NCBI GenBank assembly: GCA_046328035.1
Contig: JAXLXI010000002.1
Location: 186,001 to 250,000, forward strand
DNA length: 64,000 nt
DNA from: JBGASG01 sp046328035
GTDB taxonomy: Bacteria; Cyanobacteriota; Vampirovibrionia; Obscuribacterales; Obscuribacteraceae
Direction: 5' to 3'
Each line of letters starts with the position of its first letter. Positions within the stretch are counted from its first letter, which is position 1. Both the position numbers and the translations under genes were made by a program. Below, piece after piece: positions 1 through 8,788 of the stretch. The notes under the pieces were generated by a model, which saw only the letters and a program-made list of their open reading frames with translations, had not been told where the DNA came from and did no database searches.

Positions 1-567
1 CCCACCGGGACGTATAAAATTTTGTCCGAATGGTCTCGGGCGGAAGAAATCGACTTCAGCCGGTCAGCCTGTTTCGGTCTCGATGAGTACATCGAAGGAC
101 CGGAGAAGGACTCGTTCAGGCGCTACTTGTACGAACACTTGTACAAGAACACCGACATTCAGGACACGCATCGCTTCAGCCCCCTTTTCCACGATGACTA
201 CGATGGATTGATCGAGCATTGGGGCGGTCTGGATCTGACGCTGCTCGGCATCGGCACCAACGGTCATATCGCCTTTAATGAACCAGGCACGCCGCTCGAC
301 AGCTGGACGCACTGCGTCTGGCTCACCGACGCCACCATCCAGGCTAACAAAAAGTACTTTTCGGATGCCGCCAACATCCCACAGCATGCAGTCACCATGG
401 GCCTGCGCACCATCTTGAGCAGCAAGAAGATCATTCTCATGGCAAGCGGCGAGCGCAAACGGGAGATTCTCGAACGCGCATTGAAGGGTCCGGTGACACC
501 GGACGTCCCGGCGTCGTTTTTGCAGTTGCACAAAGATGTGGCAGTCTATGCGGACTTCGCGACTTAA
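1..567 (+). CDS. nagB: Glucosamine-6-phosphate deaminase, 5' end missing
   Basis: The protein converts glucosamine 6-phosphate to fructose 6-phosphate and ammonia in amino-sugar catabolism. The reading frame is open from base 1, where it begins with PTGTYKIL, matching the family's phosphate-binding TGxxPxGxYK region. The GLDEY motif (near base 80) and the GIGxNGHIAFNEPG signature (bases 247-290) are both present and intact. About 188 residues are visible, so roughly the first 40-50 residues lie outside the window. The stop is a normal TAA. The next gene starts 80 bases downstream on the same strand, but nothing links them functionally. The family call is firm; the start codon cannot be seen. 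Confidence 0.93.
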   Translation, partial: PTGTYKILSEWSRAEEIDFSRSACFGLDEYIEGPEKDSFRRYLYEHLYKNTDIQDTHRFSPLFHDDYDGLIEHWGGLDLTLLGIGTNGHIAFNEPGTPLDSWTHCVWLTDATIQANKKYFSDAANIPQHAVTMGLRTILSSKKIILMASGERKREILERALKGPVTPDVPASFLQLHKDVAVYADFAT

Positions 568-647
568 TCCCTGAACGCTGGCAGCAAGATCGATCGTCTT
601 TACGAATCGCGGTTAGAATACATATTGCTGCATCACGACGAGTTAGC

Positions 648-1655
648 ATGATCCGTCAGTCATTACTCGCTAGTTTGGTACTCTCCATCGGCATCGGTGT
701 TCCGTGCTTGCTGGCTGCGCCCGCTCTGGCACAGGTAGACACTGATACCATTCCGCCGGAAGTTATCCTTTCGCCGAACAGCAGCACGCCACCGCCCGCC
801 ACCACGCAGACACCAGCCGGACAGACAACCCCGTCAGGCAATGGAATGATGCAGCAAAACGGGCAGATGAACACGATGCCGCAAGAATTGACCGGCGGAC
901 GTCCTTCGCGCGTCAACTGGACCGCACCGGGTCAGGCACCGACCGCGCCTGGACAACCGCCTCAGGGCTCAGCCGCGCTCATGCAAGGCGGACAGCCGGG
1001 CGGCATGCAAGGCGGCGCGACTGGTCAGCAACCTGGTTCGTTCGGTCCAAATACCAACGATGACTGTCCGACCTGTCCAAAGAAAAAAGGCTTCAAACAG
1101 CATTACTATCCTGATGACGCACCGCCGCCCCAGGCGCCACCAGCCTTCAACAGCGCGCCCTTGTCGGCCGTCACACCCGGGCAGGTCAAACAAGATCCGC
1201 TGGCAGTAATCGAAACCACCAAGGGCACTATCATCATCCGTCTGTTTCGCCAGCACGCACCAAAGACGGTGGCAAACTTCATCGACATCGCCTCCACTGG
1301 TTTCTATAACAGCTTACTGTTCCACAGAGTCGAGCCGGGTTTCGTTGTGCAAACCGGTTGCCCGAACGGCAACGGCACTGGCGGCTATACAGATCCCCAC
1401 AGCGGGCAGGAGCGCCGTCTGGGACTGGAACTCAATCCGCGCCTCCGCCACAACGCACCAGGAGTGGTGGCAATGGCGCGCACCGGCAACGATCCGCACT
1501 CTGCCAGCAGCCAGTTTTACATCACGCTCTCCCCGCAAGACAGGCTGGACAACAAGTATGCCGTCTTCGGCGGGGTGATCAAGGGAATGGATGTCGTGCA
1601 ACGGTTAACGACGCAAGACCGTATCATAAACGTGGCCGTACAAGAACAAGAATGA
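648..1655 (+). CDS. Secreted cyclophilin-type peptidyl-prolyl isomerase
   Basis: Predicted exported proline cis-trans isomerase that would assist folding outside the cytoplasm. Residues 1-28 form a signal peptide (Arg near the start, a Leu/Ala/Val-rich core, then an APALAQ cleavage region). Residues 30-180 are a low-complexity Pro/Gln/Gly/Thr-rich linker with a short CPTCPKKK stretch. Residues 185-335 are the cyclophilin domain, with FHRVxPGFVVQ, GNGTGG, VAMAR and SSQFYI motifs typical of the active site. The long linker makes the protein about twice the length of a minimal bacterial cyclophilin. The ATG at 648 is the first one that gives a signal peptide. No strong ribosome binding site is visible. 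No neighbour suggests a specific client. Confidence 0.88.
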   Translation: MIRQSLLASLVLSIGIGVPCLLAAPALAQVDTDTIPPEVILSPNSSTPPPATTQTPAGQTTPSGNGMMQQNGQMNTMPQELTGGRPSRVNWTAPGQAPTAPGQPPQGSAALMQGGQPGGMQGGATGQQPGSFGPNTNDDCPTCPKKKGFKQHYYPDDAPPPQAPPAFNSAPLSAVTPGQVKQDPLAVIETTKGTIIIRLFRQHAPKTVANFIDIASTGFYNSLLFHRVEPGFVVQTGCPNGNGTGGYTDPHSGQERRLGLELNPRLRHNAPGVVAMARTGNDPHSASSQFYITLSPQDRLDNKYAVFGGVIKGMDVVQRLTTQDRIINVAVQEQE

Positions 1656-1702
1656 CCTAAACGTGCGAGAATAGCCGCTGAGTTCCGGTCGCGAGGAAAC
1701 AA

Positions 1703-2170
1703 ATGACAAGCGGCTCGCGAGAAACAAACGCGCCCGATGCGCAGCGTCCGATGCTGATCACGCACGAGATCAGGATCGCCACCTATGACATCGATTTCGC
1801 CAGTCATGTAAGCAACATCAGCTATCTGCGCTGGTTTGAGGACATGCGCCTGAAGCTTTTCGAGAAGTATTTTTCGCTGCGCAAGTTTCTCGCCAACGGC
1901 AAATGCCCGGTGATCTCACAAACCAAAATCGAATACAGGCGACCGATCAAACTGTTCCAGGAGCCGCACGGCGAGATGTGGATCGAGCACATGGGCAACA
2001 CCAGCATGACGATTCGCGGCGTCATTTATGTTGAAGATAAGCTGACTACCGAAGCGGAGTTCACAGCCGTCTTCATCGATCTTGCTACCGGCAAACCAAC
2101 ACGTCTGCCGGATGTCTGCCGCATCATGTTCAATCAACTGACCGCCGGTTCTGCCTCCGGCGTCAACTGA
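1703..2170 (+). CDS. Acyl-CoA thioesterase-like hotdog protein (4HBT family)
   Basis: A 155-residue single-domain hotdog protein. Residues 20-50 contain the 4-hydroxybenzoyl-CoA thioesterase/YbgC-type signature: an Asp (YDIDFASHVSN) followed by a conserved aromatic segment (YLRWFEDMR). These residues normally form the active-site end of the long hotdog helix. The expected role is hydrolysis of an acyl-CoA or acyl-ACP thioester in the cytoplasm; the substrate cannot be read from the sequence. The N-terminal 18 residues before the domain are polar and probably disordered. The gene begins 47 bases after the cyclophilin gene and a GAGGAAAC stretch sits just before its ATG. It ends convergently with the next gene. 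Confidence 0.82.
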   Translation: MTSGSRETNAPDAQRPMLITHEIRIATYDIDFASHVSNISYLRWFEDMRLKLFEKYFSLRKFLANGKCPVISQTKIEYRRPIKLFQEPHGEMWIEHMGNTSMTIRGVIYVEDKLTTEAEFTAVFIDLATGKPTRLPDVCRIMFNQLTAGSASGVN

Positions 2171-2218
2171 CCGTCACGGCCTCTGGTACCGCCTGCGGTG
2201 CAGCCTCTGAAAAACCGC

Positions 2219-3130
2219 TCAGATCGAGTTAGGATCGAGATAAGGCGGAACTTGCGGCGCCTGCTCTTCTTCCATGTGCAATCCTCGCCCATCACCGCGG
2301 AATCTTCGTCCAGTCCCTTGTTCGATCCAGGTGCCGGTTTGCGGGTCGTAGCGCCAGTTTCTGATTGCCGCACCGGGAGCCATACGCTGCATTTCGCTCA
2401 TGTGCTGCCGCATGCGCTTCATGATTTCAGCGAGCGACTTACTGCTGTCTGAGTCGAGCCCGGGGAAATCATCACCGAAAGCATCAGGGAAAAACGGCGA
2501 AAGGGGCATGCCGCTGCCATTAAAAGGCACGCGCGCCCGCGCTCGCGGCAAGGGTCCCAGCAGCGTGCCGCCGGGCGGCAAATCGCTGGTCATGCCCAGT
2601 CCCATGACGCGCTTCAGGCGCTCGACGCGATCGATGTAAGGCATGGTCGAACTGGGTTGTCCAAATAGATGCGACTCCAGGCGCGCCAGCCTCTGGTCGA
2701 GACTCTCAGTGGGAAAGGTTTTCTTGAGCGCCCGCCACTCCAGCGTGTTCAACACCGGATATTGTCCGCCGGCAGCCGAGTCAACTTGCGCCTTGCCTGT
2801 CGCCGGCGCGGGTCTCGTCACCCCGCCTGAATTGGGAGTAGTCTTGGAGCGCTGCACAACATCCTTTTTGATGCGATCCAAACGCTCGCCAATCGAACCT
2901 GATTGAGTGGAGCCGTAGATCATCAGCTCCAGCCGCTCAAGTCGTTTTTCCAGCGGGTCGTTCCAGTAGGTCTTTGGCAAGAAACGACGCTCCAGCACTT
3001 CCACATCCTTGCCGACCACCTCTTCCGACACAGCCGTGCGCGGCGCGGCTGGAGCCGCCGCACATTTGAGCGCAGCAGCCACAAATAAACCGGAGAGAAG
3101 GGCCAAACAGGCACTGTGCTGGTATTTCAT
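2219..3130 (-). CDS. Secreted protein with two RLxRLE repeats, function unknown
   Basis: Begins with an export signal (LALLSGLFVAAALKCAAA), so it is probably periplasmic or on the cell surface. Two related repeats are visible, at about residues 45-95 and 130-175. Each has the pattern L-x2-RL-x-RLE-x2-[IL]-[YF]G followed, after a short spacer, by R-[LV]-x-R-[IL]K. The middle is basic and Pro/Ser-rich. The C-terminal third has MKRMRQHMSEMQRM and a short YDPQTGTW segment. I recall similar RLxRLE repeat arrays in uncharacterised proteins of cyanobacterial relatives, but cannot verify this here. ATG at 3130 is preferred over the GTG directly before it. It lies downstream of dnaK on the same strand, with a terminator between, so it is probably a separate unit. 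Confidence 0.7.
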   Translation of the reverse strand: MKYQHSACLALLSGLFVAAALKCAAAPAAPRTAVSEEVVGKDVEVLERRFLPKTYWNDPLEKRLERLELMIYGSTQSGSIGERLDRIKKDVVQRSKTTPNSGGVTRPAPATGKAQVDSAAGGQYPVLNTLEWRALKKTFPTESLDQRLARLESHLFGQPSSTMPYIDRVERLKRVMGLGMTSDLPPGGTLLGPLPRARARVPFNGSGMPLSPFFPDAFGDDFPGLDSDSSKSLAEIMKRMRQHMSEMQRMAPGAAIRNWRYDPQTGTWIEQGTGRRFRGDGRGLHMEEEQAPQVPPYLDPNSI

Positions 3131-3209
3131 CACTTACACCAGGTTCTTATTTCAAGAATACAACACCCAGCCTGAGCTGGCACGCATTAAAAGGCGTCGC
3201 CTGCCCGGC

Positions 3210-3241
3210 AAAAAAGAGCAGGCAGGGCGAACCCTGCCTGC
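3210..3241 (-). terminator. Intrinsic terminator of dnaK
   Basis: On the minus strand a perfect 10-bp stem (GCAGGCAGGG and its complement, 3218-3227 with 3232-3241) with a 4-base loop is followed by CTC and a run of T (A at 3210-3215 on the plus strand). It lies 31 bases past the dnaK stop, the classic layout for Rho-independent termination. Confidence 0.85.
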
Positions 3242-3271
3242 GACTTTGCTGCTACTTCGTTGGTCTTTGGT

Positions 3272-5221
3272 CTACTCGTCGGAGGCGCGGAATTCGGCAT
3301 CGACTACGTCGTCGCCGCCGCCGCCACCGGCGCTGTAGCCGGCTTCACCGCCGTAACCGCCGGATGTTGCACCAGCGCCCACAGGCTGACCTTCTTCGCC
3401 TTCACCGGCCGGCGCCATGCCCATCGCCACTGCGTCTTGTTGCAATAGCACGAGCACGCCGCGCAGGTCGTTCATGAGGTTCTTCACCATGTCGCCGTCG
3501 GCTTCTTCTTTGAGCTTCTGGCGCAGGTCGGCAACCAACATCTCGGCGCGCGATTTGCTGGCTTCCGATGCCCGGTCGCCGAGTTCGCGAACTTGCCGTT
3601 CCACTGCGTAGCAGAGGCTGTCGGCTTCGTTGCGCAGATCGGCTTCTTCTTTTCTGCGACGGTCTTCTGCGGCGTGCGATTCCGCTTCTTTGACCATGCG
3701 CTCGATGTCGTCCTTGTTGAGGTTGGTCGAGGCAGTAATGGTGATCTTCTGTTCTTTGCCGGTTGTCTGGTCACGGGCTGTGACGTTCAGAATGCCGTTG
3801 GCATCGATGTCGAAGGTGACTTCGACTTTCGGTACGCCACGCGGTGCCGGCGGAATACCATCCAGTCTGAAGTTGCCGAGCAATTTGTTGTCGCGCGCCA
3901 TCGGACGTTCGCCCTGGAACACATAAATGTCCACAGCGGTCTGGTTGTCTTCGGCAGTCGAGAACACTTCAGATTTGCGAGTCGGAATGGTGGTGTTGCG
4001 CTCTACCAGTTTCGTCATCACACCGCCCATGGTTTCAATACCGAGGGACAGCGGGGTAACGTCGAGCAGCACCACGCCTTTGACTTCGCCGCCCAAAACG
4101 CCGGCTTGAATCGCCGCGCCGACCGCAACCACTTCATCAGGGTTGACGGTTTGGTTAGGCTCTTTGCCGCCGGTGAGGCTCTTCACAAGCGCTTGTACGG
4201 AAGGCATACGGGTCGAACCACCGACCAGCACTACTTCGTTGAGATCGTTGTAGGTGAGTTTGGCATCGCGCAGCGACTGCTCCATAGGAGCGCGGCAGCG
4301 TTCGACGAGCGCATGGGTCAGTTCATCGAAGCGAGCGCGAGTCAGTTTCATCTCCAAGTGCTTCGGTCCGGAAGCATCGGCGGTGATGAACGGCAACGAG
4401 ATGTTGGTTTCAGTCACCGATGAAAGTTCGATTTTGGCTTTTTCGGCAGCTTCAGTCAGACGCTGCAGAGCTTGACGGTCTTTACGCAGATCGATGCCTT
4501 CGAGTTTGTTGAACTCATCGGCAATCCAGTTGACCAGCGCGTGGTCGAAGTCGTCACCGCCCAGGTGCGTGTCGCCGGAGGTCGATTTGACTTCGAATAC
4601 TCCATCGCCCACTTCCAGAATCGAAACGTCGAATGTGCCACCACCCAGGTCGAAAACCAGAATGGTTTCGTTCGCTTTGCTTTCCAGACCGTAGGCAAGT
4701 GCCGCAGCTGTAGGCTCGTTGATGATACGAAGAACTTCCAGACCGGCGATGGTGCCGGCGTTCTTGGTCGACTGTCTTTGCGAGTCGTTGAAATAAGCGG
4801 GAACCGTGATCACAGCACTGGTGACTTTTTCACCCAGATACTTCTCTGCATCTTCTTTGAGTTTGCGCAAAATCATGGCTGAGATTTCTTCAGGGCTGTA
4901 GTCCTTGCCCTGAATAGCAACCTTGCAACCGCCGTCCGGGCCTTCCTTAACTTTGTAGGAGACGATTTTGCGCTCCGACTCCACTTCGTTGAAACGGCGA
5001 CCGATAAACCGCTTGATTGAATAGACGGTATTTTCGGGGTTCAAAACAGCTTGACGACGGGCTAACTGGCCCACAAGCCTCTCGCCGGATTTAGTAAACG
5101 CGACGACCGACGGCGTGGTTCTGCCGCCTTCTGCGTTTGATATGACCGTTGGCTTGCCGCCTTCCATGACGGCGACCACTGAGTTAGTGGTGCCAAGATC
5201 AATGCCTACTGCCTTCCCCAT
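3272..5221 (-). CDS. dnaK: Chaperone protein DnaK (Hsp70)
   Basis: ATP-dependent Hsp70 chaperone of 649 residues, a full-length DnaK. The N-terminal ATPase domain starts GKAVGIDLGTTNS and carries the other Hsp70 signatures: VFDLGGGTFDVSIL (about residue 190) and VLVGGSTRMPSV (about 335). The substrate-binding domain follows with SLGIET and the helical lid. The tail is Gly-rich and ends with DVVDAEF, the conserved C-terminal motif used by co-chaperones. GGAG lies 9 bases before the ATG. Unlike many bacteria, neither grpE nor dnaJ is adjacent: the upstream gene is a metallo-hydrolase and the downstream gene a secreted repeat protein. I found no CIRCE element in the leader. Confidence 0.98.
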   Translation of the reverse strand: MGKAVGIDLGTTNSVVAVMEGGKPTVISNAEGGRTTPSVVAFTKSGERLVGQLARRQAVLNPENTVYSIKRFIGRRFNEVESERKIVSYKVKEGPDGGCKVAIQGKDYSPEEISAMILRKLKEDAEKYLGEKVTSAVITVPAYFNDSQRQSTKNAGTIAGLEVLRIINEPTAAALAYGLESKANETILVFDLGGGTFDVSILEVGDGVFEVKSTSGDTHLGGDDFDHALVNWIADEFNKLEGIDLRKDRQALQRLTEAAEKAKIELSSVTETNISLPFITADASGPKHLEMKLTRARFDELTHALVERCRAPMEQSLRDAKLTYNDLNEVVLVGGSTRMPSVQALVKSLTGGKEPNQTVNPDEVVAVGAAIQAGVLGGEVKGVVLLDVTPLSLGIETMGGVMTKLVERNTTIPTRKSEVFSTAEDNQTAVDIYVFQGERPMARDNKLLGNFRLDGIPPAPRGVPKVEVTFDIDANGILNVTARDQTTGKEQKITITASTNLNKDDIERMVKEAESHAAEDRRRKEEADLRNEADSLCYAVERQVRELGDRASEASKSRAEMLVADLRQKLKEEADGDMVKNLMNDLRGVLVLLQQDAVAMGMAPAGEGEEGQPVGAGATSGGYGGEAGYSAGGGGGDDVVDAEFRASDE

Positions 5222-5535
5222 CTTTGAAACTCCATTACATTAGAGGCTTTGTGGCCACGTTCGGAATTATACGCGCACCCACAGTGTCGAGCATCTAATT
5301 GCTTCCGTTCTGGAGGTGAGTTTGTAGTGCTTGTTTACGGATACCGAGGTGTAAGTTCATCATGCCAACCTGGCTGGGCAATATCACAAATCCATAGAAT
5401 CTCTTTATTTTTTACTCGGAATGCCGCAATCGCACTGCAGGTCTCGAAAATTGCCAACCAGGCGGTTTGCGAGCGACTGACATCATGACCTAGGTCATGG
5501 CAACCCCATGGCTTTCGCCACTGTATTTGGTGCCT
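5222..5535. promoter_or_regulatory. Upstream region of dnaK
   Basis: A 314-base gap between dnaK and the hydrolase gene, both on the minus strand. A perfect minus-strand -10 hexamer TATAAT reads from 5271 to 5266, about 45 bases before the dnaK ATG. The -35 is unclear: TCGACA is present but only 13 bases away. The far end holds the 16-base palindrome listed separately. I see no CIRCE inverted repeat and no convincing small gene in this stretch. Confidence 0.5.
5484..5499. promoter_or_regulatory. 16-bp palindrome with TGACCTAGGTCA core
   Basis: CATGACCTAGGTCATG is perfectly self-complementary. A second copy of its inner 14 bases lies at 56904-56917. The layout (TGAC-N4-GTCA) resembles binding sites of the Crp/Fnr regulator superfamily. 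That family link is inference. It lies about 265 bases upstream of the dnaK ATG and just past the hydrolase stop. Confidence 0.5.
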
Positions 5536-6273
5536 CTAGAGGCGCTCGAAAGAATCCTCGAGAACCTCACCAATTGCCAGCGGACAAACAGTTACCGGAC
5601 TGTTGGTCGAGCGCGCGAGCTTGGTCAGGTGGGAGGGCTGGTACTTCTGAGGAACCTGCTCGACAAGCGGCTGGAAGTGCATGGGCACGACCCGCTGAGC
5701 GTGAATCTCTTCCGCAATTCGCAGCGCTTCTTGCGGCGTCGCTACTTTGTATTTCCCGCCGATTGGCAGGCAAGCCGTGTGAATCTCGACGTCTTTCAGT
5801 GCAGACGCGATCGCCGGCGTGTAAATCGTGTCGCCCGAATGGTAATACCCCCCGAAGTGGTAGCCGTTTACCGGGGCTCCGGGCGCAGAGCTGCGGGCGA
5901 AGAGCGCAATCATGGTTTTGCCGAGCCGGGTGGTGGGATGGGAGGCGGGCACCGCCGTGATCTTCAAATCGCCTATTTGCAGAGACTCTCCGTGATCAAG
6001 CGGCAAAATGTACTCAGGCGGAATCACCTTGCGGTACTTGCGGTGCATCCAATCGACCAGCTTGCGCGGCGCCACAAACTTGCATTTCCAAGATTCCCAG
6101 AGGCGCGCCGAAGCAAGGACGCCGTGATCGAAATGACCATGGGTGAGCAGAACCACATCACCTCTAGACAGCCGCCGCGAATCAATCGGCTCTTGTATGT
6201 ACGGATCGATGTAAATAGATAACTCTGCCAGCTCGAACTTAAAGGCGCAATGCCCCAAGAACGTAAGACTCAC
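5536..6273 (-). CDS. Metal-dependent hydrolase, metallo-beta-lactamase fold
   Basis: A 245-residue MBL-fold protein of the UlaG/UPF0173-like type. Motifs in order: SLTFLGHCAF at the N-terminus, the metal-binding HGHFDHG (about residue 45), SHPTT, YHSGDT (about 150, a metal-ligand Asp) and PMHFQP (about 205, last metal ligand). It should bind one or two divalent metals and act in the cytoplasm; the substrate is unknown. I chose the GTG at 6273 because GAGG sits 6 bases upstream, whereas the longer TTG start at 6306 has no such site. The protein is complete and its metal ligands look intact. Confidence 0.83.
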   Translation of the reverse strand: MSLTFLGHCAFKFELAELSIYIDPYIQEPIDSRRLSRGDVVLLTHGHFDHGVLASARLWESWKCKFVAPRKLVDWMHRKYRKVIPPEYILPLDHGESLQIGDLKITAVPASHPTTRLGKTMIALFARSSAPGAPVNGYHFGGYYHSGDTIYTPAIASALKDVEIHTACLPIGGKYKVATPQEALRIAEEIHAQRVVPMHFQPLVEQVPQKYQPSHLTKLARSTNSPVTVCPLAIGEVLEDSFERL

Positions 6274-6432
6274 ACAGCACCTCGGATGCCCAGCCAGCTG
6301 CGCCAAATCCTAGCATCTGCGTCCGGCATTTTGTGCTGTCCTAATATTTAGGTTCGATATGCAAAATAGAAACCGGTTTCGTGCGATAACATGACATGCG
6401 CGGGCGCATCACGCCCCTACAGGAGAGAACCG

Positions 6433-8280
6433 ATGTCAATTACTTCCGGACGCACGACACTGGTTGGTGTGTTGTTGCTTAGCAACTTTGTTTTCGTGTC
6501 CACGACCAGTGCGTACGGCGCTGCCACGGACATGATCAAATATTTGAACCCACTGCCGAAGAAGAAGGGCTATCTCAACCAGTCGCAAGACCGGGCGATT
6601 AAAAAGAAAGCCTTCAAGGCCGGCAAGATGCCGGTCACCAAAGCCGTGTTGAACAAAGAGTCCGGATTCTTCGCCGTCGTCCCGAGCGAAAAAGTAAACG
6701 ATCAGGCGTACATCGCCGAGTTGCTGGCCAATCCGCGCATCAACGGCGTTTCGGTCATGTTTCCCTGGGCTGTTTTGAACCCCACCGAAGATGACTACAA
6801 CTGGAAGCCGCTCGATGCCATCGTCGATCTGGCCGCCAAAAACAACAAATCTGTAATTGTTCGCGTGTCCACCGCCGGCTTGGACTGGACCGAAGGCAAG
6901 CCGGTTGAAGCTTTGCCTCCGGCGACGACCACACCGGCCGCCACCGACACATCGGCCGCAGCTGCGGCGACCGACACCGCCACATCGACAGACGCAGCAG
7001 CCGATGCCAAGCCAGCCGAAGCCACCAGTGCGAGCAAAGAAAAAGTAGTAGCGATAACAAAGATGCCGCTCGCTCCTTCGGACACGCCCGCCTGGGTGTT
7101 TGAAGACGAAGTGAAGTACACCGACTACGTAGGACGCGATGGCAAATGGCACACGATGCCAATTTTCTGGGATTCGACCTATCTGGCTAAGTGGTCCAAC
7201 TTCGTCAAAGACATGGGCAAACGCTACGACAAAAACCCCGCCATCCACAGCGTCGGCATTACCGGTGGTGGCTTCCTCGGTTTGCAATCAGTGTTGCCTA
7301 ACTGGCCGCTCCAGGAAACAGACGTGGCTCAAAAAGCCGATCGCGGGGCCCTGCGTACCCGCCTCGAAAAAGAAAACGGTCTGACCGGACGCAAAATGGT
7401 CGAACACTGGAAGTACGTTGCCGACTTGTTTCCCCAGGGCTTCACCACCGGTCGTCTCAATTTGACGTTGAACGGTCCTTTGCCGGGGCGCCAGGGCGAG
7501 GACTTGCTCGACGAGATTGGCGATTACCTGGTCTATCGCTACGGCAACCGGATTTTCCTCACCCGCCAGGGAATTCATGACGGCAAGCACAGCTTCGACG
7601 ACTGGCGCCTGCTGCTCAAGTTCCACAATGACACCACGACCGGTCTCGGATTGACCAGCGACAACACCGCCGAAGACCTCACCAAGATCGCCAAGACGGC
7701 GCTGGAAGACGGCATCTCTTACGTCGAAATGCCCCCCGAATTGCTTCTATCCCAAGATGCAACGATGCAGCAGGCTCTCGATCAACTGGCGTCGCACATG
7801 GGTCACCAGGTGATCGCCCAGAAGGTGGTGATCCCAACTGAGCTGCCGGCTGGTGACAAGCTGCCGGCGCAGTTTTCCTTCATTAATGTAGGCGCCGCGT
7901 CTCCCATGCGCCCGGAACGCGCGTTCGACAAGGACGTAGCGGCCAGCTTCAAGGTGCAACTGGAGCTGCGCGACACGACCGGCAAACCGCTGGTGCAGAC
8001 CCTGCATACTCCCGAGATGCCGACGCAAATGTGGGCAGCCGGCAAGCCCGTTGAATGGGACACCGAGCTGGCCGTCAGCAATCTGGCGCCCGGCGAATAC
8101 ACCGTCTGGCTGTCGCTCATCGATCCGTCCACCAAGCGCGCCATTCAATTTGTAGATGGACGCAATGAACCGCACACGGTCGGTCAGCAATTCTCGCTCG
8201 GCACATTGAAAATCGTCCCTGCATCAGCGAAGAAGGTGGAGGCGGCAGGCAGCGAGAAGTCGGCTGAGTCACCTAAGTAA
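6433..8280 (+). CDS. Secreted TIM-barrel, glycosidase-like protein
   Basis: A 615-residue exported protein: a signal peptide covers residues 1-28 (VGVLLLSNFVFVSTTSAYGA). Segments such as NGVSVMFPWAVLNPTEDDYNW, then KPLDAIVDLAAKN and VIVRV, have the strand-helix rhythm of the first repeats of a (beta/alpha)8 barrel as in GH42/DUF4832-type proteins. A roughly 45-residue Ala/Thr-rich insertion follows at 165-215. The C-terminal 150 residues look like a beta-sandwich (FSFINVGAASPMRPE ... YTVWLSLIDP), which often accompanies such barrels. No catalytic Glu pair is obvious, so enzymatic activity is inferred only. AGGAGAG lies 7 bases before ATG 6433, which favours it over the ATG at 6391. The stop overlaps the next start (TAATG). 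Confidence 0.65.
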   Translation: MSITSGRTTLVGVLLLSNFVFVSTTSAYGAATDMIKYLNPLPKKKGYLNQSQDRAIKKKAFKAGKMPVTKAVLNKESGFFAVVPSEKVNDQAYIAELLANPRINGVSVMFPWAVLNPTEDDYNWKPLDAIVDLAAKNNKSVIVRVSTAGLDWTEGKPVEALPPATTTPAATDTSAAAAATDTATSTDAAADAKPAEATSASKEKVVAITKMPLAPSDTPAWVFEDEVKYTDYVGRDGKWHTMPIFWDSTYLAKWSNFVKDMGKRYDKNPAIHSVGITGGGFLGLQSVLPNWPLQETDVAQKADRGALRTRLEKENGLTGRKMVEHWKYVADLFPQGFTTGRLNLTLNGPLPGRQGEDLLDEIGDYLVYRYGNRIFLTRQGIHDGKHSFDDWRLLLKFHNDTTTGLGLTSDNTAEDLTKIAKTALEDGISYVEMPPELLLSQDATMQQALDQLASHMGHQVIAQKVVIPTELPAGDKLPAQFSFINVGAASPMRPERAFDKDVAASFKVQLELRDTTGKPLVQTLHTPEMPTQMWAAGKPVEWDTELAVSNLAPGEYTVWLSLIDPSTKRAIQFVDGRNEPHTVGQQFSLGTLKIVPASAKKVEAAGSEKSAESPK

Positions 8281-8783
8281 TGCTGCTACTGGGCCGGATT
8301 TTGCGCACGATTGCACTGGCCATCCTTTTCGGAGGCTCTGCAGCCATTGTCTTCGCTGCCATTGTTCTGGTCAAGACCGGCGTCGCTAACGGCATGACCA
8401 CAGCCGAGGCCGCCTTCAACAACGCACCGATTTTCATTCACTTCAGCAAAGTGATGCTCGGTGCAGCCGTACTCTTGCTGCTCGGCGAAGGTCTCGATTA
8501 CGCGAAACGACGCGACTGGAGCAAGCTGACGATCGCGCAGTACGCCACCAGCCTGCTCTGCGTGATCGGTGCGATGATTTTTTCGCTGGGCTTCGTGCCG
8601 CCCATGGAAGCCCTGCTTCCCAGCCTGAAAACTGACGCCGCCGCCCACCAGATGTTCACCCACCTGCATGAAACTTCGCGCATCGTATTTGGTGCCACGA
8701 TTCTTTGCGCACTGGCGTCTCTGCTGCTGCCCATATTCGGTGCACTGCGGGACAAGAGCGAACCGTCCACTTCTTCCGGTTAA
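8280..8783 (+). CDS. Small four-helix membrane protein, DUF4149-like
   Basis: A 167-residue integral membrane protein with four predicted membrane helices: residues 8-32, 50-68, 85-105 and about 135-155. The polar loop HMFTHLHETSR between helices 3 and 4 and the overall size resemble the DUF4149/TMEM205-like family, but I am not certain of the family. Its ATG overlaps the previous stop by one base, so translation is probably coupled to the secreted barrel protein. The HD phosphohydrolase begins 5 bases after its stop. The three genes form a tight operon, yet no shared job is evident. Confidence 0.68.
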   Translation: MLLLGRILRTIALAILFGGSAAIVFAAIVLVKTGVANGMTTAEAAFNNAPIFIHFSKVMLGAAVLLLLGEGLDYAKRRDWSKLTIAQYATSLLCVIGAMIFSLGFVPPMEALLPSLKTDAAAHQMFTHLHETSRIVFGATILCALASLLLPIFGALRDKSEPSTSSG

Positions 8784-8788
8784 CCGTT

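Noticed and set aside
3593..4423. A 276-residue open frame antisense to dnaK
   Set aside because: Long antisense frames are a well-known by-product of dnaK codon use; no ribosome site or domain is seen, and dnaK is unmistakable on the other strand.
5222..5480. A CIRCE element controlling dnaK
   Set aside because: No TTAGCACTC-N9-GAGTGCTAA-type repeat is present in the leader.
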